DNA of 64,000 nt from Flavobacterium taihuense (GTDB lineage Bacteria > Bacteroidota > Bacteroidia > Flavobacteriales > Flavobacteriaceae). The first letter of the stretch is position 1. Every line of letters begins with the position of its first letter. The position numbers and the translations under genes are program-made. The stretch lies in contig NZ_JAHWYN010000002.1 of assembly GCF_019351435.1 (NCBI RefSeq), positions 186,001 to 250,000 on the forward strand, in the 5' to 3' direction. The notes under the pieces are model-generated. The model had not been told where the DNA came from, did no database searches, and saw nothing but the letters and a program-made list of their open reading frames with translations. This document shows positions 21,061-29,917 of the stretch, piece by piece.

Positions 21061-23493
21061 ATGGCAAAAATCAAGCACAATAATTTTATCGATACTGTGG
21101 ATGAAGTTTTTTCGAATGCAAAGAAAGAAGGCATATTACACTTATATGCGGAAGATAAAATTTTAACGGGTAGGACAATCCAAATCAAGGGAAAAGAAAT
21201 GTTTCATTTCGGAACAACTGGTTATCTGGGTCTCGAACAAGACATTCGGTTAAAAGAGGCAGCAATAGCGGCCATATATAATTATGGTACGCAATTCCCA
21301 CTTTCAAAATCATACATTTCACATCCATTATACAGTGAACTGGAAATTAAAATCGAAAAAATGTACGGTATCCCACCCATTATAACCAAGAACAGTACGC
21401 TGGGACATTTAGCCATTATCCCAACATTAATCAGAGATGAAGATGCCGTAATAATGGATCATCAGGTACATTGGAGCGTTCAAAATGCTTGTCAACTTTT
21501 AAAACTGAGAGGAATTCCGGTAGAAATGATCAGACACAGTAATTTGGAAATGTTAGAAGATAAAATCAGACAGCTAACGACCAAATGCGACAAAATTTGG
21601 TATATGGCTGATGGGGTATATTCCATGTTTGGGGATTATGCACCCATCCCGGAATTATTGGCCTTAACTCAAAAATATACACAATTAAACCTTTATTTTG
21701 ATGATGTTCATGGTATGAGTTGGAAAGGCAAAAACGGAACTGGTTTTGTTTTTGACGCTATCAAAGAACTACCCGAAAATTGCATTGTGTTGAGCACCCT
21801 AAGCAAAACCTTTGGAGCCAGTGGTGCAACAATATTTTGCAAGAATCAAAAATTGAGGGATAAAATTAAAACTTTTGGTGGTCCATTAACTTTTTCCGCT
21901 CAGTTAGAACCTGCATCTGTAGCGGCTGCGATTGCATCTGCAAACATCCATTTATCTCCTGAAATAGAGTTGAAACAAAAAGACTTGGCTGATAAAATTG
22001 CCTACTTCAACCATTTGCTGTCGCAAGGAAACCTTCCAATAATTTCAAAAAACGATTCGCCAGTTTTCTTTTTGGGAATGGGTACCCCTTTAACTGCTTA
22101 TAACTTTATGAAACGTTTATTCAAGGAAGGTTTTTTTCTGAATTTGGGGATTTATCCTGCAGTACCAATCAAGAATACGGGCATTAGAATAACGCTATCC
22201 AGTCACAATCAACAACAGGACATTACAGCCTTGGCCGAAGCGATGGAATACCATTTTCCTAAAGCTTTGGAAGAAACAAATAATAGCGAAAACAAAATCA
22301 GACAAGCTTTTGGAATAGAAAGCGGAAAAGCAGAAAAGATTTCAGAATCAAAAGAGCAAGAACTTTATATCGAAGAAAAAAATACCATTCACGATATCGA
22401 AAAATCAGAATGGAATCGATATATGGGGAAACAAAATGTTTTCGATTGGGATGGACTGGTTTATTTAGAAAAAACATTCAGCCAGCATCCTGACCCGACA
22501 AACCATTGGGATTTTTACTATTACACTATAAAAGATAATGAAGGCAGCATAATACTAATGACCTTTTTTACCTATGGACTTTGGAAAGACGACATGCTGG
22601 CAACTGAGTCTGTCTCTATTCATTTGGAAGAAATAAGAAAAGCCAACCCTTTATACCTCACTTCAAAAGTATTGAGTATGGGTTCTCTATTTTCAGAAGG
22701 AAAACACTGCTTTATCAATCAAAAACATCCTTTGGCAGAAAAAGCAATGAAACTATTACTGGACAAACTAGAAGAAAAATACAATGCCTTAAATGCTGAT
22801 ATGCTAGTGTTAAGGGATTTTGAAAAAGACAATAGTTACAACAAAACAATACTGGATCAGGGGTATTTCAAAATAGATATGCCGGAATCCTGTGTAATTC
22901 AAAATCAAAGTTGGGACACCTACGAAGAGTTTACAAAAACATTGTCACTCCGTTCCGCTAAACATTTCAATAAAGAGATAGAACCTTATGAGAAATGCTA
23001 TGATATTGCAATAAAAGATAAATTAAGCAAATCAGAAATAGCAAGAGCTTACCAACTCTACAACAATGTAAAAGAGAATAATTACGCTATTAATACCTTC
23101 CGATATTCCCACGAAGTTTTCGAAAATATGAATGAAAGTCCCAACTGGGAATTCATAGTATTAGCATTGAAAGCAGATGTCGAAAATCCATTTGTTGGCA
23201 TTATGTTTTGTTACAAAAACAACAATCATACTTATGTTCCAGAATTAATAGGGATGGATTATAAATGGGCAAAAGAATACGAACTCTACAGGCAATTGTT
23301 GTTTCAAACCATAAAAAGAGCTAATGCGCTGCAGTTTCAAAAAATAGATTTTGGGATGTCTGCCTCCTTTGAAAAAAGAAAATTAGGAGCTCAAATAATT
23401 CCAAAAGTGGCCTACATCCAGGCAAGAGACAATTTTTCAATGGAATTAATGGGTACCCTTCAAAACGAACATAAAACACGGACTGGAAATTAA
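21061..23493 (+). CDS. Alpha-oxoamine synthase fused to a GNAT/BioF2-like acyltransferase
   Basis: 810 residues with two domains. Residues 1-410 are a fold-type I PLP enzyme of the alpha-oxoamine synthase family (BioF, Kbl, SPT, CqsA): FGTTGYLGL, the PLP-facing FDDVHG (about 213-218) and the Schiff-base lysine in LSTLSKTFGASG (K249). These enzymes condense an amino acid with an acyl thioester. Residues about 430-810 resemble GNAT/FemAB-like (BioF2-like) N-acyltransferases, which would acylate the product. The product could be a sphingoid-, sulfonolipid- or CqsA-type signal molecule. The gene has its own repeat-rich promoter, next to a PAS-AraC regulator and upstream of rteC. Confidence 0.8.
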   Translation: MAKIKHNNFIDTVDEVFSNAKKEGILHLYAEDKILTGRTIQIKGKEMFHFGTTGYLGLEQDIRLKEAAIAAIYNYGTQFPLSKSYISHPLYSELEIKIEKMYGIPPIITKNSTLGHLAIIPTLIRDEDAVIMDHQVHWSVQNACQLLKLRGIPVEMIRHSNLEMLEDKIRQLTTKCDKIWYMADGVYSMFGDYAPIPELLALTQKYTQLNLYFDDVHGMSWKGKNGTGFVFDAIKELPENCIVLSTLSKTFGASGATIFCKNQKLRDKIKTFGGPLTFSAQLEPASVAAAIASANIHLSPEIELKQKDLADKIAYFNHLLSQGNLPIISKNDSPVFFLGMGTPLTAYNFMKRLFKEGFFLNLGIYPAVPIKNTGIRITLSSHNQQQDITALAEAMEYHFPKALEETNNSENKIRQAFGIESGKAEKISESKEQELYIEEKNTIHDIEKSEWNRYMGKQNVFDWDGLVYLEKTFSQHPDPTNHWDFYYYTIKDNEGSIILMTFFTYGLWKDDMLATESVSIHLEEIRKANPLYLTSKVLSMGSLFSEGKHCFINQKHPLAEKAMKLLLDKLEEKYNALNADMLVLRDFEKDNSYNKTILDQGYFKIDMPESCVIQNQSWDTYEEFTKTLSLRSAKHFNKEIEPYEKCYDIAIKDKLSKSEIARAYQLYNNVKENNYAINTFRYSHEVFENMNESPNWEFIVLALKADVENPFVGIMFCYKNNNHTYVPELIGMDYKWAKEYELYRQLLFQTIKRANALQFQKIDFGMSASFEKRKLGAQIIPKVAYIQARDNFSMELMGTLQNEHKTRTGN

Positions 23494-23519
23494 TCCCAAC
23501 CAAAATATTAATCAATCCA

Positions 23520-23562
23520 CTCTTAACTCCCCTCTCCCTTTTGGAGAGGGGTTGGGGGTGAG
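23520..23562. repeat. Dispersed GC-rich repeat between oxoamine synthase and rteC
   Basis: CCCCTCTCCCTTTTGGAGAGGGG followed by TTGGGGGTGAG: a palindromic intergenic element of the same general kind as those at 17498 and 25320. It could fold in mRNA between the two genes. Confidence 0.6.
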
Positions 23563-23578
23563 ATTAAACCAAAAAACT

Positions 23579-24412
23579 ATGTTTAAAAAAACGATTGAAT
23601 CATTTAATGTTGCCTGCGACGAAATTTTAGTAGCAAACGAAACGATGCAAAATAAGGCTAGTAATGGAATTATATTATGTAATAAAACATTAACAAACTT
23701 AAAAGAGATAGTGGATAAAAAAGATTTCAACACCGTTCCGGAAGAGATTGATTTTTTCAAAAATATCAAACCCGTCCCGATGAGTTTATTGATTTATTTT
23801 ACGGAAGTACGTTCTTGTGAGCTAAGAATGCCCAAAGCAGGTAACTCCTACAAAGTCCAATTCTTTCAAAAAGAATTGCGAAAAATCAATAAGTTCTTTT
23901 ACAAAAACACCGATTTTGTGCATTATATGGAGCAAGGAAACTGTTACCTAGATCATCAATTCTTTACCCGAAACCATCGCGATAATTTTCCATTTACACC
24001 CATGACCGATTACTATCAGTTTCCGGAATTTTCAACATCACAAGACATGCTTTGGGCAAAAGTAAAAGCGATGTACCGATTCATTCATTACATCCGACAA
24101 GCACTAAAAAGACTAAAAGTGGATGATTCCGAAATCTTTGAAGAAAAAAGACATAAAATATTGGTCTGGACGGGGCCAAAAACCGCCTTGGCAGAGTTAA
24201 TCTATGCCTTATATTCAAATGGTGCAATCAATCATGGAGCAGCAGACATTAATATGATAACGGCATCCTTTGAAGATTTTTTCAACATCAAATTAGATAA
24301 TATCTATAAAGCCTATACCGAACTCAAAGCCCGTAAAAGTAGCAAGACAAAATTTCTGGAAGAATTAACCCTAAATCTACAGCAAAAAATGTCCAGAGAA
24401 GACCAAAGTTAA
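23579..24412 (+). CDS. rteC: RteC-family regulator of integrative element excision/transfer
   Basis: 277 residues from the ATG at 23579 (MFKKTIESFN); the longer frame begins inside a repeat. It contains the RteC signature: FFKNIKPVPMSLLIYFTEVR, FYKNTDFVHYMEQGNCYLD, and the C-terminal helix-turn-helix-like KILVWTGPKTALAELIYALY followed by FEDFFNIKL. In CTnDOT-type elements RteC is the DNA-binding activator that switches on excision and conjugation genes. A second, diverged copy lies at 53049. A clear terminator follows. Placing the gene at the head of an HTH/Rep/ATPase set marks this as a mobile-element core. Confidence 0.85.
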   Translation: MFKKTIESFNVACDEILVANETMQNKASNGIILCNKTLTNLKEIVDKKDFNTVPEEIDFFKNIKPVPMSLLIYFTEVRSCELRMPKAGNSYKVQFFQKELRKINKFFYKNTDFVHYMEQGNCYLDHQFFTRNHRDNFPFTPMTDYYQFPEFSTSQDMLWAKVKAMYRFIHYIRQALKRLKVDDSEIFEEKRHKILVWTGPKTALAELIYALYSNGAINHGAADINMITASFEDFFNIKLDNIYKAYTELKARKSSKTKFLEELTLNLQQKMSREDQS

Positions 24413-24436
24413 AATCATAAATACGAAACGAGACAA

Positions 24437-24478
24437 GCAGTAAATCCTCATTAAAAATGGATATACTGCTTTTTTTTA
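24437..24478 (+). terminator. Intrinsic terminator after rteC
   Basis: GCAGTAAATCC pairs with GGATATACTGC (one mismatch) and is followed directly by TTTTTTTT. It ends the rteC transcript. Confidence 0.8.
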
Positions 24479-24546
24479 TATGATTTATCATTACCGTTCA
24501 GTTTATAAAATCAATAAACTCATGAAAACGTTCTCTCGTCGCCCTT

Positions 24547-24720
24547 ATATTTTTAAGTCTAAAATCACGGTAAGGATTTGCGCGCTGGCCGATGGGAGTG
24601 ACCTTCGAGCGAAGCGGCTGGGGTCAGGATAGGGAAATCCGTCCGATGATTTTAGACTTAAAAATATTGAGGCTTGATTTTTTGTTTCTTTTGTATCAAG
24701 ACAAAAGAAAAAATACTTTT
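24547..24720. repeat. 21-bp inverted repeat enclosing a GC-rich loop, plus dispersed repeat
   Basis: Bases 24547-24567 and 24647-24667 are perfect inverted repeats of 21 bp around a GC-rich 79-nt interior, in which GGATTT (24573) can also pair with AAATCC (24635). The right arm merges into a sequence nearly identical to 19352-19415. It lies in the 615-bp gap between rteC and the HTH gene, which holds no other gene. It may be a transposable miniature element, or a structured RNA. Confidence 0.65.
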
Positions 24721-25027
24721 AAGATATAATTATCAATTTAGTTAATCGTAACTACGAAACCTCACCACCAGTAAATCCTGATTTAAAACAGAGTTACAAT
24801 TTGTTTTTATTACAAAATCATCTAATGAATAGAGTTGAAAAAGTAAATGTTTTTGATAGGGGTAAAGAGTTATTTTTTTTAGAAAATAATTTCCCAGTAA
24901 AACCAAGGCTTTTAGGCTTCTAAATGTTAAATTTTTTCGTACTACGAAAGCCATTGGGATAAAATCCAACAAAAGCTACTGAATTTTGTAAAAACAAACT
25001 AAACAGTACTAATCTAAAACAGAAATC

Positions 25028-25318
25028 ATGGCAGCATCCATTATTACAACCGAAGATCTTTATGAATTCAAAATTGAGCTATTGCAAGAAATCAAAAAAA
25101 TGCTACAATCAACCGAGCCAAACAATAACAAGAAATGGCTCAAATCCAAAGAAGTCACAAAACTCCTAAACATTTCTCCAGGAACACTCCAAAATCTCCG
25201 CATCAATGGAACATTAACGTATACAAAAATAGGAGGTACCCTCTACTACGATAATGCCGACATCGAAAAATGTTTAAACACAAACAAAGTATCAGCACAA
25301 CCAACACTATTCAAATAA
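25028..25318 (+). CDS. Excisionase/MerR-type HTH protein (mobile-element core, copy 1)
   Basis: 96 residues. The N-terminal third is a helix (YEFKIELLQEIKKML); the rest is a winged helix-turn-helix of the HTH_17/excisionase type: WLKSKEVTKLLNISPGTLQN, then LRINGTLTYTKIGGTLYYD. Such proteins act as excisionases or plasmid/ICE regulators. The central 45 residues are almost identical to those encoded at 54180-54482 (NISPGTLQNLRINGTL in both has ISPGTLQNLRINGTL). Part of the RteC-HTH-Rep-ATPase block. Confidence 0.85.
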   Translation: MAASIITTEDLYEFKIELLQEIKKMLQSTEPNNNKKWLKSKEVTKLLNISPGTLQNLRINGTLTYTKIGGTLYYDNADIEKCLNTNKVSAQPTLFK

Positions 25319-25319
25319 C

Positions 25320-25361
25320 CATCCCCTTCCTTTGGAGGGGTGCCCGTAGGGCGGGGTGGTA
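25320..25361. repeat. Dispersed CCCCTTCC...GGGGTGG repeat
   Basis: CCCCTTCCTTTGGAGGGG then TGCCCGTAGGGCGGGGTGG, another copy of the element at 17498, filling most of the gap between the HTH and replication-initiator-like genes. Confidence 0.75.
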
Positions 25362-25392
25362 AACCCATAAACTAATAACTGAAAACTATCTC

Positions 25393-26271
25393 ATGAACTA
25401 CATAAAACATCTAACCGGCTTTTTCGATAAAGTGGCAAAAGACAAAATACTCAATCCAACACACGTTAGTTTATATATTGCATTATTCCAATTCTGGAAT
25501 TGCAATCGCTTCAAAAATCCAATTAGTATTTCTCGCGATGAGGTAATGCGTATTAGTAAAATTAGTTCTAAAGCAACCTATCACAAATGTTTAAAAAACT
25601 TGCATGCTTTGGGGTATATAAATTACGAACCGTCTTATAATCCATTCAAAGGAAGCCAAGTATACTTATTTAACCTATCTGACGAACTTAAACCACTGTC
25701 CAAAAATGAAAAAAACACCAGTTCAAATACAGAACCTGTTTTTAAACTGGTTGATGAACAAGCTCTAAACAAGTCTTGTACTACTAGTGAAACAAGCACT
25801 GAACAAGCGCTGGTATCTTATACAAACAATACAAACATACCAAACTATTTAAAGAGTGTAAACTTGGGCGAGCAAGCAAAAAAAAATGAAATTGATGATG
25901 AATTTTTAAAAAATGTTGTTACTGAAATGCCTTTTGCATTCGCCGACACCGATAAAAATCAAACTGAAAGCGGTCGGCAAAAAAAAGAAAAAAGTTCCGC
26001 CAAAAAAGAAAAAGAGTTAACACCGACAATCGAAAATGTCAAAGCTTATTTTCTCAATCAGAACTTTCCGGAACTGGAAGCCATTAAATTTTTCAATTAC
26101 TTCTCTAGCAACGGTTGGCTAGTCGGTGGCAAAACCCCGATGGTCGATTGGCAAGCCGCAGCACAAAACTGGATATTAAATGCCCCTAAATTCATTTCAA
26201 ATGAACCACAATCCAACAGAGCAAAACACCTCAATACAGGAACAGACAAAGACTATTCAGAGCCGCTATAA
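25393..26271 (+). CDS. Replication-initiator-like winged-helix protein (copy 1)
   Basis: 292 residues. The N-terminal 110 residues are helical with a winged-helix look: MNYIKHLTGFFDKV, NPTHVSLYIALFQFWN, ISRDEVMRISKISSKATYHKCL. A lysine/glutamate-rich linker follows, and a C-terminal motif NGWLVGGKTPMVDWQAAAQN ends the protein, as in many phage and ICE replication proteins (DnaD/Rep-like). The homologue at 54547 shares both ends. It lies upstream of a DnaC-like ATPase, so it probably loads the replicative helicase at the element's origin (inference). Its 3' end has a repeat element inserted before the ATPase gene. Confidence 0.75.
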   Translation: MNYIKHLTGFFDKVAKDKILNPTHVSLYIALFQFWNCNRFKNPISISRDEVMRISKISSKATYHKCLKNLHALGYINYEPSYNPFKGSQVYLFNLSDELKPLSKNEKNTSSNTEPVFKLVDEQALNKSCTTSETSTEQALVSYTNNTNIPNYLKSVNLGEQAKKNEIDDEFLKNVVTEMPFAFADTDKNQTESGRQKKEKSSAKKEKELTPTIENVKAYFLNQNFPELEAIKFFNYFSSNGWLVGGKTPMVDWQAAAQNWILNAPKFISNEPQSNRAKHLNTGTDKDYSEPL

Positions 26272-26432
26272 TTCCCCTCCTCCGGAGAGCCTGTCCCGTT
26301 CTCAAAACGGGAGGTGCCCGTAGGGTGGGGTGGAAAAATCTATGTTAATCCTTTTAATCGGTGGCTATAAAATATTTTTTTAATTCTTTGCGAACCTTGC
26401 GTTCAACCTTTGCGCTCTTTGCGGTAAAATCC
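26270..26432. repeat. Two dispersed repeats inserted between Rep and ATPase genes
   Basis: 26270-26335 is a longer version of the CCCCTCC...GGTGG element with an internal CCCGTTCTCAAAACGGG hairpin. 26379-26432 (CTTTGCGAACCTTGCGTTC, then TTTGCGCTCTTTGCGG) is another repeat familiar from flavobacterial intergenic regions. In the second core the two genes overlap by 17 bp instead, so these elements inserted later. Confidence 0.75.
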
Positions 26433-26438
26433 TAAATT

Positions 26439-27062
26439 ATGCAAACAGAAATAAAATCCCATTACAACTATCAAGAAATAATCCTTTGGCTAGAAAAAAA
26501 AGGCATTGAATTATACGGCAATCATTTCAAAATCCATGAAAGCGATTATCCAATAATCTACAAACTCATTGCCTACTTCCTCAAAGACGAAGCAACTTGT
26601 TTTCAATACAACATCGACCTCAACAAAGGGATTCTGCTTTCTGGCCCGGTAGGTTGTGGCAAAACATCACTAATGAATGTAATGAAACACCTAACACCAA
26701 CAGAGCATAAATTTTCCGTAAAACCGTGCCGAGACATCAGTTATGAATTTATCCAAGACGGTTACCAAATCATTCACAAATATAGTAAGGGCAAACTATA
26801 TGAATCAGAACCCAAAACAATCTGCTTCGACGATCTAGGAACAGAAAACAATCTAAAATATTACGGAAACGAATGCAATGTAATGGCAGAAATTCTATTA
26901 AGCCGATATGATTTATTCACAGCCAAAAAAATCCAAACTCACATCACCACAAACCTTTCGGCTTCCGAAATTGAAAATGTTTACGGAAACCGTGTTCGAT
27001 CTCGTTTGCGGGAAATGATTAATTTGATTGCCTACGACAAAACCGTAAAAGACAAACGATAA
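26439..27062 (+). CDS. DnaC/IstB-like AAA+ ATPase (copy 1)
   Basis: 207 residues with Walker A GPVGCGKTS (about 68-76), Walker B ICFDDLGTE and an arginine-finger region NVYGNRVRSRLREM. This is the DnaC/DnaI type of helicase-loader ATPase. The homologue at 55442 shares NVMAEIL, THITTNLSASE and YGNRVRSRLR. It would work with the preceding Rep-like protein in element replication. Confidence 0.85.
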   Translation: MQTEIKSHYNYQEIILWLEKKGIELYGNHFKIHESDYPIIYKLIAYFLKDEATCFQYNIDLNKGILLSGPVGCGKTSLMNVMKHLTPTEHKFSVKPCRDISYEFIQDGYQIIHKYSKGKLYESEPKTICFDDLGTENNLKYYGNECNVMAEILLSRYDLFTAKKIQTHITTNLSASEIENVYGNRVRSRLREMINLIAYDKTVKDKR

Positions 27063-27363
27063 AATCCCTCTCCAAAATCTTTGTGAACACATAACCCACA
27101 TTCGGTAATCAAAATTTTAACATAGTTTGTAGTTTAACTGTATATTTTATTAAAGTTCATTTCCTTAAAGTGCCATTTGTATTTTATCAGCTTATTTTTA
27201 TGACCTATGGCAGATTTCTAGAAACAAATAGGTTTTTCATTGGAAAGCTAAATAATTCCGGAAATCTGGTTAATAAAATTTTGATAGTCAATATCCTTGT
27301 ATTGATAATAGCAATGTGTTAACAAACTAAAGCAAACCAAATTAAATTTAAAAATTAAACATT

Positions 27364-27504
27364 ATGATAACAATTCAAGCAATTAAACCAGGTCCAAAAC
27401 CAAAAAAAGAAGATGGGACAGACGATAGAAGAAGGCGAGTTGACCCACCAACAAAGCCAAAACATCCGACTTTAAAACCTCACATACATAAGCCTAAAGA
27501 TTAG
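27364..27504 (+). CDS. Small basic proline-rich protein (46 aa)
   Basis: A short frame starting MITIQAIKPGPKPKKEDG, rich in lysine, arginine and proline and ending KPHIHKPKD. There is no homologue that I recognise. It is the first frame after the mobile-element core and precedes the Thoeris set on the same strand. The rest of the 27063-27605 gap is AT-rich with nothing recognisable. Confidence 0.4.
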   Translation: MITIQAIKPGPKPKKEDGTDDRRRRVDPPTKPKHPTLKPHIHKPKD

Positions 27505-27605
27505 ACTGGAATGTTGCAAAGTTAACGTTTAAAAGAGTGAGGACGATCAGCGAAATCGAAAACTCTAGCAAAGAGTACATAAAGGAATAAATAAATATAG
27601 AAACT

Positions 27606-27887
27606 ATGGCACTATTCAACAAATCAGATATGCAGTACGACGATTATCAATGGACAGCTTATCCAAATGACAACCCAAGAGTAACGGGAAAACCCGATAG
27701 TACAAGATTTAATAGACATGAGGGATATGAAGTTTTATATTTAATAAATGCGTTGGCGGAAGAATGGGAATTTAAAAATGTAGCTAGTTGTTTGAAAATG
27801 GAAACAATGATAAGGGAAAAATTGCCTTCAGATACAATAATGCAAACTAAGGTAAAAGAATGGATAATAAAATATTGGAATAGTTAA
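27606..27887 (+). CDS. Hypothetical protein (93 aa) upstream of Thoeris
   Basis: 93 residues, soluble: MALFNKSDMQYDDYQWTAYP, then a helical part EGYEVLYLINALAEEW. Not recognised. It ends 44 bp before a TIR protein and shares its direction, so it may belong to the Thoeris operon, but I see no domain that supports a defined role. Confidence 0.55.
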   Translation: MALFNKSDMQYDDYQWTAYPNDNPRVTGKPDSTRFNRHEGYEVLYLINALAEEWEFKNVASCLKMETMIREKLPSDTIMQTKVKEWIIKYWNS

Positions 27888-27931
27888 GAAAACATAAACC
27901 TATAGAAAGTAGAAAAAAATATATAATATTT

Positions 27932-28486
27932 ATGAGCTTTTTTACAGAACAAGAATTTAGAAATATTGCGAACCAAAAAGCTGGTTTTAGAGGATTAAGC
28001 GGGACCGTCAATGAAACAAGAATGTTTTCGGCATCTTCTTCGTCAACAAGTGTGTTTTTATCGCATGCACATCAGGATAAAGAAAAAATAGAACAGGCAA
28101 AATTGTTTTTTGAGAACTTAGGAATTCAAATCTATGTGGATTGGGCAGATCAAACAATGCCGGAAAGGACAAGTGGCGTAACTGCCCAAAACATAAAAAA
28201 ACAAATCATAACTAAAAATGACAAGTTTATATTATTAGCTACCAATAATGCTGTAGTCTCTAAATGGTGTAATTGGGAAATCGGTATAGCTGACCCTTTT
28301 AAATTACCTAATAAAAAGATGGCTTTATTACCGCTTGCGGATAATAGAGGTAATTGGCAAGGCAATGAGTATTTACAAATTTATCCTCGAATTGAAAAGA
28401 ATCCAACAAAATCAGGTGGAGAAGGTTATTTTGTTTGGTATCCTGATGGGAGTTATGATAACCTTGCAACATGGTTAAACAGATAG
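27932..28486 (+). CDS. TIR-domain protein, Thoeris ThsB-like (first)
   Basis: 184 residues. A TIR fold begins at about residue 40: SVFLSHAHQDKEKIEQA, IQIYVDWADQTMPE, and the conserved glutamate region KWCNWEIG. In Thoeris the TIR protein (ThsB) senses phage and uses NAD+ to make a cyclic ADP-ribose isomer that activates ThsA. It starts 446 codons upstream of nothing else than ThsA, only 3 bp before the next start codon. Having two unlike TIR proteins in the set implies two sensors feeding one effector, a layout known in Thoeris loci. Confidence 0.85.
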   Translation: MSFFTEQEFRNIANQKAGFRGLSGTVNETRMFSASSSSTSVFLSHAHQDKEKIEQAKLFFENLGIQIYVDWADQTMPERTSGVTAQNIKKQIITKNDKFILLATNNAVVSKWCNWEIGIADPFKLPNKKMALLPLADNRGNWQGNEYLQIYPRIEKNPTKSGGEGYFVWYPDGSYDNLATWLNR

Positions 28487-28489
28487 AAA

Positions 28490-29914
28490 ATGAAAAGAAA
28501 AATAGAAAGTTTTATTAATAGCTATTTAAAAGAAATAGAAGAAAACAATGCCGGAATTTTTGCAGGAGCAGGCCTTTCGGTCGCTTCCGGCCATGTGGAT
28601 TGGAAAGGTCTTTTAGAAGAGTTTGCGGATGATTTAGGTTTAAATATTGAGAAGGAACATGATTTGATTTCATTGGCACAATATCATCTTAATAAAAACG
28701 CCAATAACAGGCATTCTCTAAATCAAAAAATTGCAAATGAATTTCACCATGGTAAAAACCCTAATCAAAATCATGAAATACTGGTTAGACTTCCAATTTT
28801 CACATACTGGACAACTAATTATGATCGATTAATTGAAACGTCTCTAAAAAATATTGGAAAAATAGTCGACGTTAAATACGCAACTAAACATCTTGCAAAC
28901 ACAATACATGGAAGAAATGCTATTTTATATAAAATGCATGGCGATGTTGAAAATCCTGATGAAGCAATTATTTCTAAGGATCAATATGAAAAATACTATC
29001 AATCTCATGGTGCTTTCATCAATACCTTGAGCGGTGATTTAGTCTCAAAAACATTCCTATTCATTGGATTCAGTTTTACTGACCCAAATTTAGATTATAT
29101 TCTGAGCAGAGTCAGGGTAACATATGAAACAAATCAGAGAAAACATTATTCCCTGATGAGAGAGGTCAAAAAAGAAGTTAACGATTCTGATGTAGAATTT
29201 GAATTAAAAAAATTAAAGCAAGAGTTAATTATTAATGACTTGTTACGATTTAATATTCATGTTCTTTTAGTTAAAGAGTATACTGAAATAACGGAAATTC
29301 TTCAAGAAATAGAAAATAGATTCAAACGTAAAACTATTTATATTTCAGGAAGTGCAAATGAATATGGCAAATGGAGCCCTGCTATAGCAGAGGAGTTTAT
29401 CTCTTCACTAAGTCAGGAGTTAATTAAAAATAACTTTAAAATCGTTTCAGGCTTCGGATTAGGGGTCGGTAGTTCAGTAATTAGTGGTGTTTTAAAAGAG
29501 ATTTATATCAATCGTAGAGAAAATATTAATAACCAATTATTATTGAGACCATTCCCTCAAGGAAATGCCGAAATACAAAAACAATGGAATGATTATAGAA
29601 AGGATATGATTTCTTACTCTGGAATTTCCATTTTCATCTTCGGTAATAAATTAGAAAAGGGCGAACTTGTAACAGCTAATGGTGTTGAAAGTGAGTTTGA
29701 TATTTCAAAAGCTCATAATTCTATGGTAATTCCAATCGGTGCTACTGGCTATAAGTCCAGAGAACTTTGGGAAAAGGTTCTTAACGATTATGAATCTTAT
29801 TTTGGAACAAATAATAATTTTGAATTGTTCTCAGAATTAGGAAATGATGAATTAGAACCAAAAAAGTTAATAGAACTTACAATTAATTTTATCTCAAAAA
29901 TCATTAAAAATTAA
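28490..29914 (+). CDS. thsA: Thoeris ThsA: SIR2-SLOG NADase effector
   Basis: 474 residues, the usual ThsA length. The N-terminal SIR2-type domain has AGIFAGAGLSVASGHVDW (about 21-38), NYDRLIET and the histidine in KMHGDVENPD. The C-terminal domain from about 283 is the SLOG (STALD) ligand-binding fold: IYISGSANEYGKW and KIVSGFGLGVGSSVISG. On binding the TIR-made cyclic nucleotide the SIR2 domain destroys NAD+ and stops phage replication. Adjacent TIR genes upstream and downstream complete the system. Confidence 0.92.
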   Translation: MKRKIESFINSYLKEIEENNAGIFAGAGLSVASGHVDWKGLLEEFADDLGLNIEKEHDLISLAQYHLNKNANNRHSLNQKIANEFHHGKNPNQNHEILVRLPIFTYWTTNYDRLIETSLKNIGKIVDVKYATKHLANTIHGRNAILYKMHGDVENPDEAIISKDQYEKYYQSHGAFINTLSGDLVSKTFLFIGFSFTDPNLDYILSRVRVTYETNQRKHYSLMREVKKEVNDSDVEFELKKLKQELIINDLLRFNIHVLLVKEYTEITEILQEIENRFKRKTIYISGSANEYGKWSPAIAEEFISSLSQELIKNNFKIVSGFGLGVGSSVISGVLKEIYINRRENINNQLLLRPFPQGNAEIQKQWNDYRKDMISYSGISIFIFGNKLEKGELVTANGVESEFDISKAHNSMVIPIGATGYKSRELWEKVLNDYESYFGTNNNFELFSELGNDELEPKKLIELTINFISKIIKN

Positions 29915-29917
29915 ATT

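Noticed and set aside
24742..24972. A 76-codon reverse frame between rteC and the HTH gene
   Set aside because: No recognisable domain; low-complexity AT-rich sequence.
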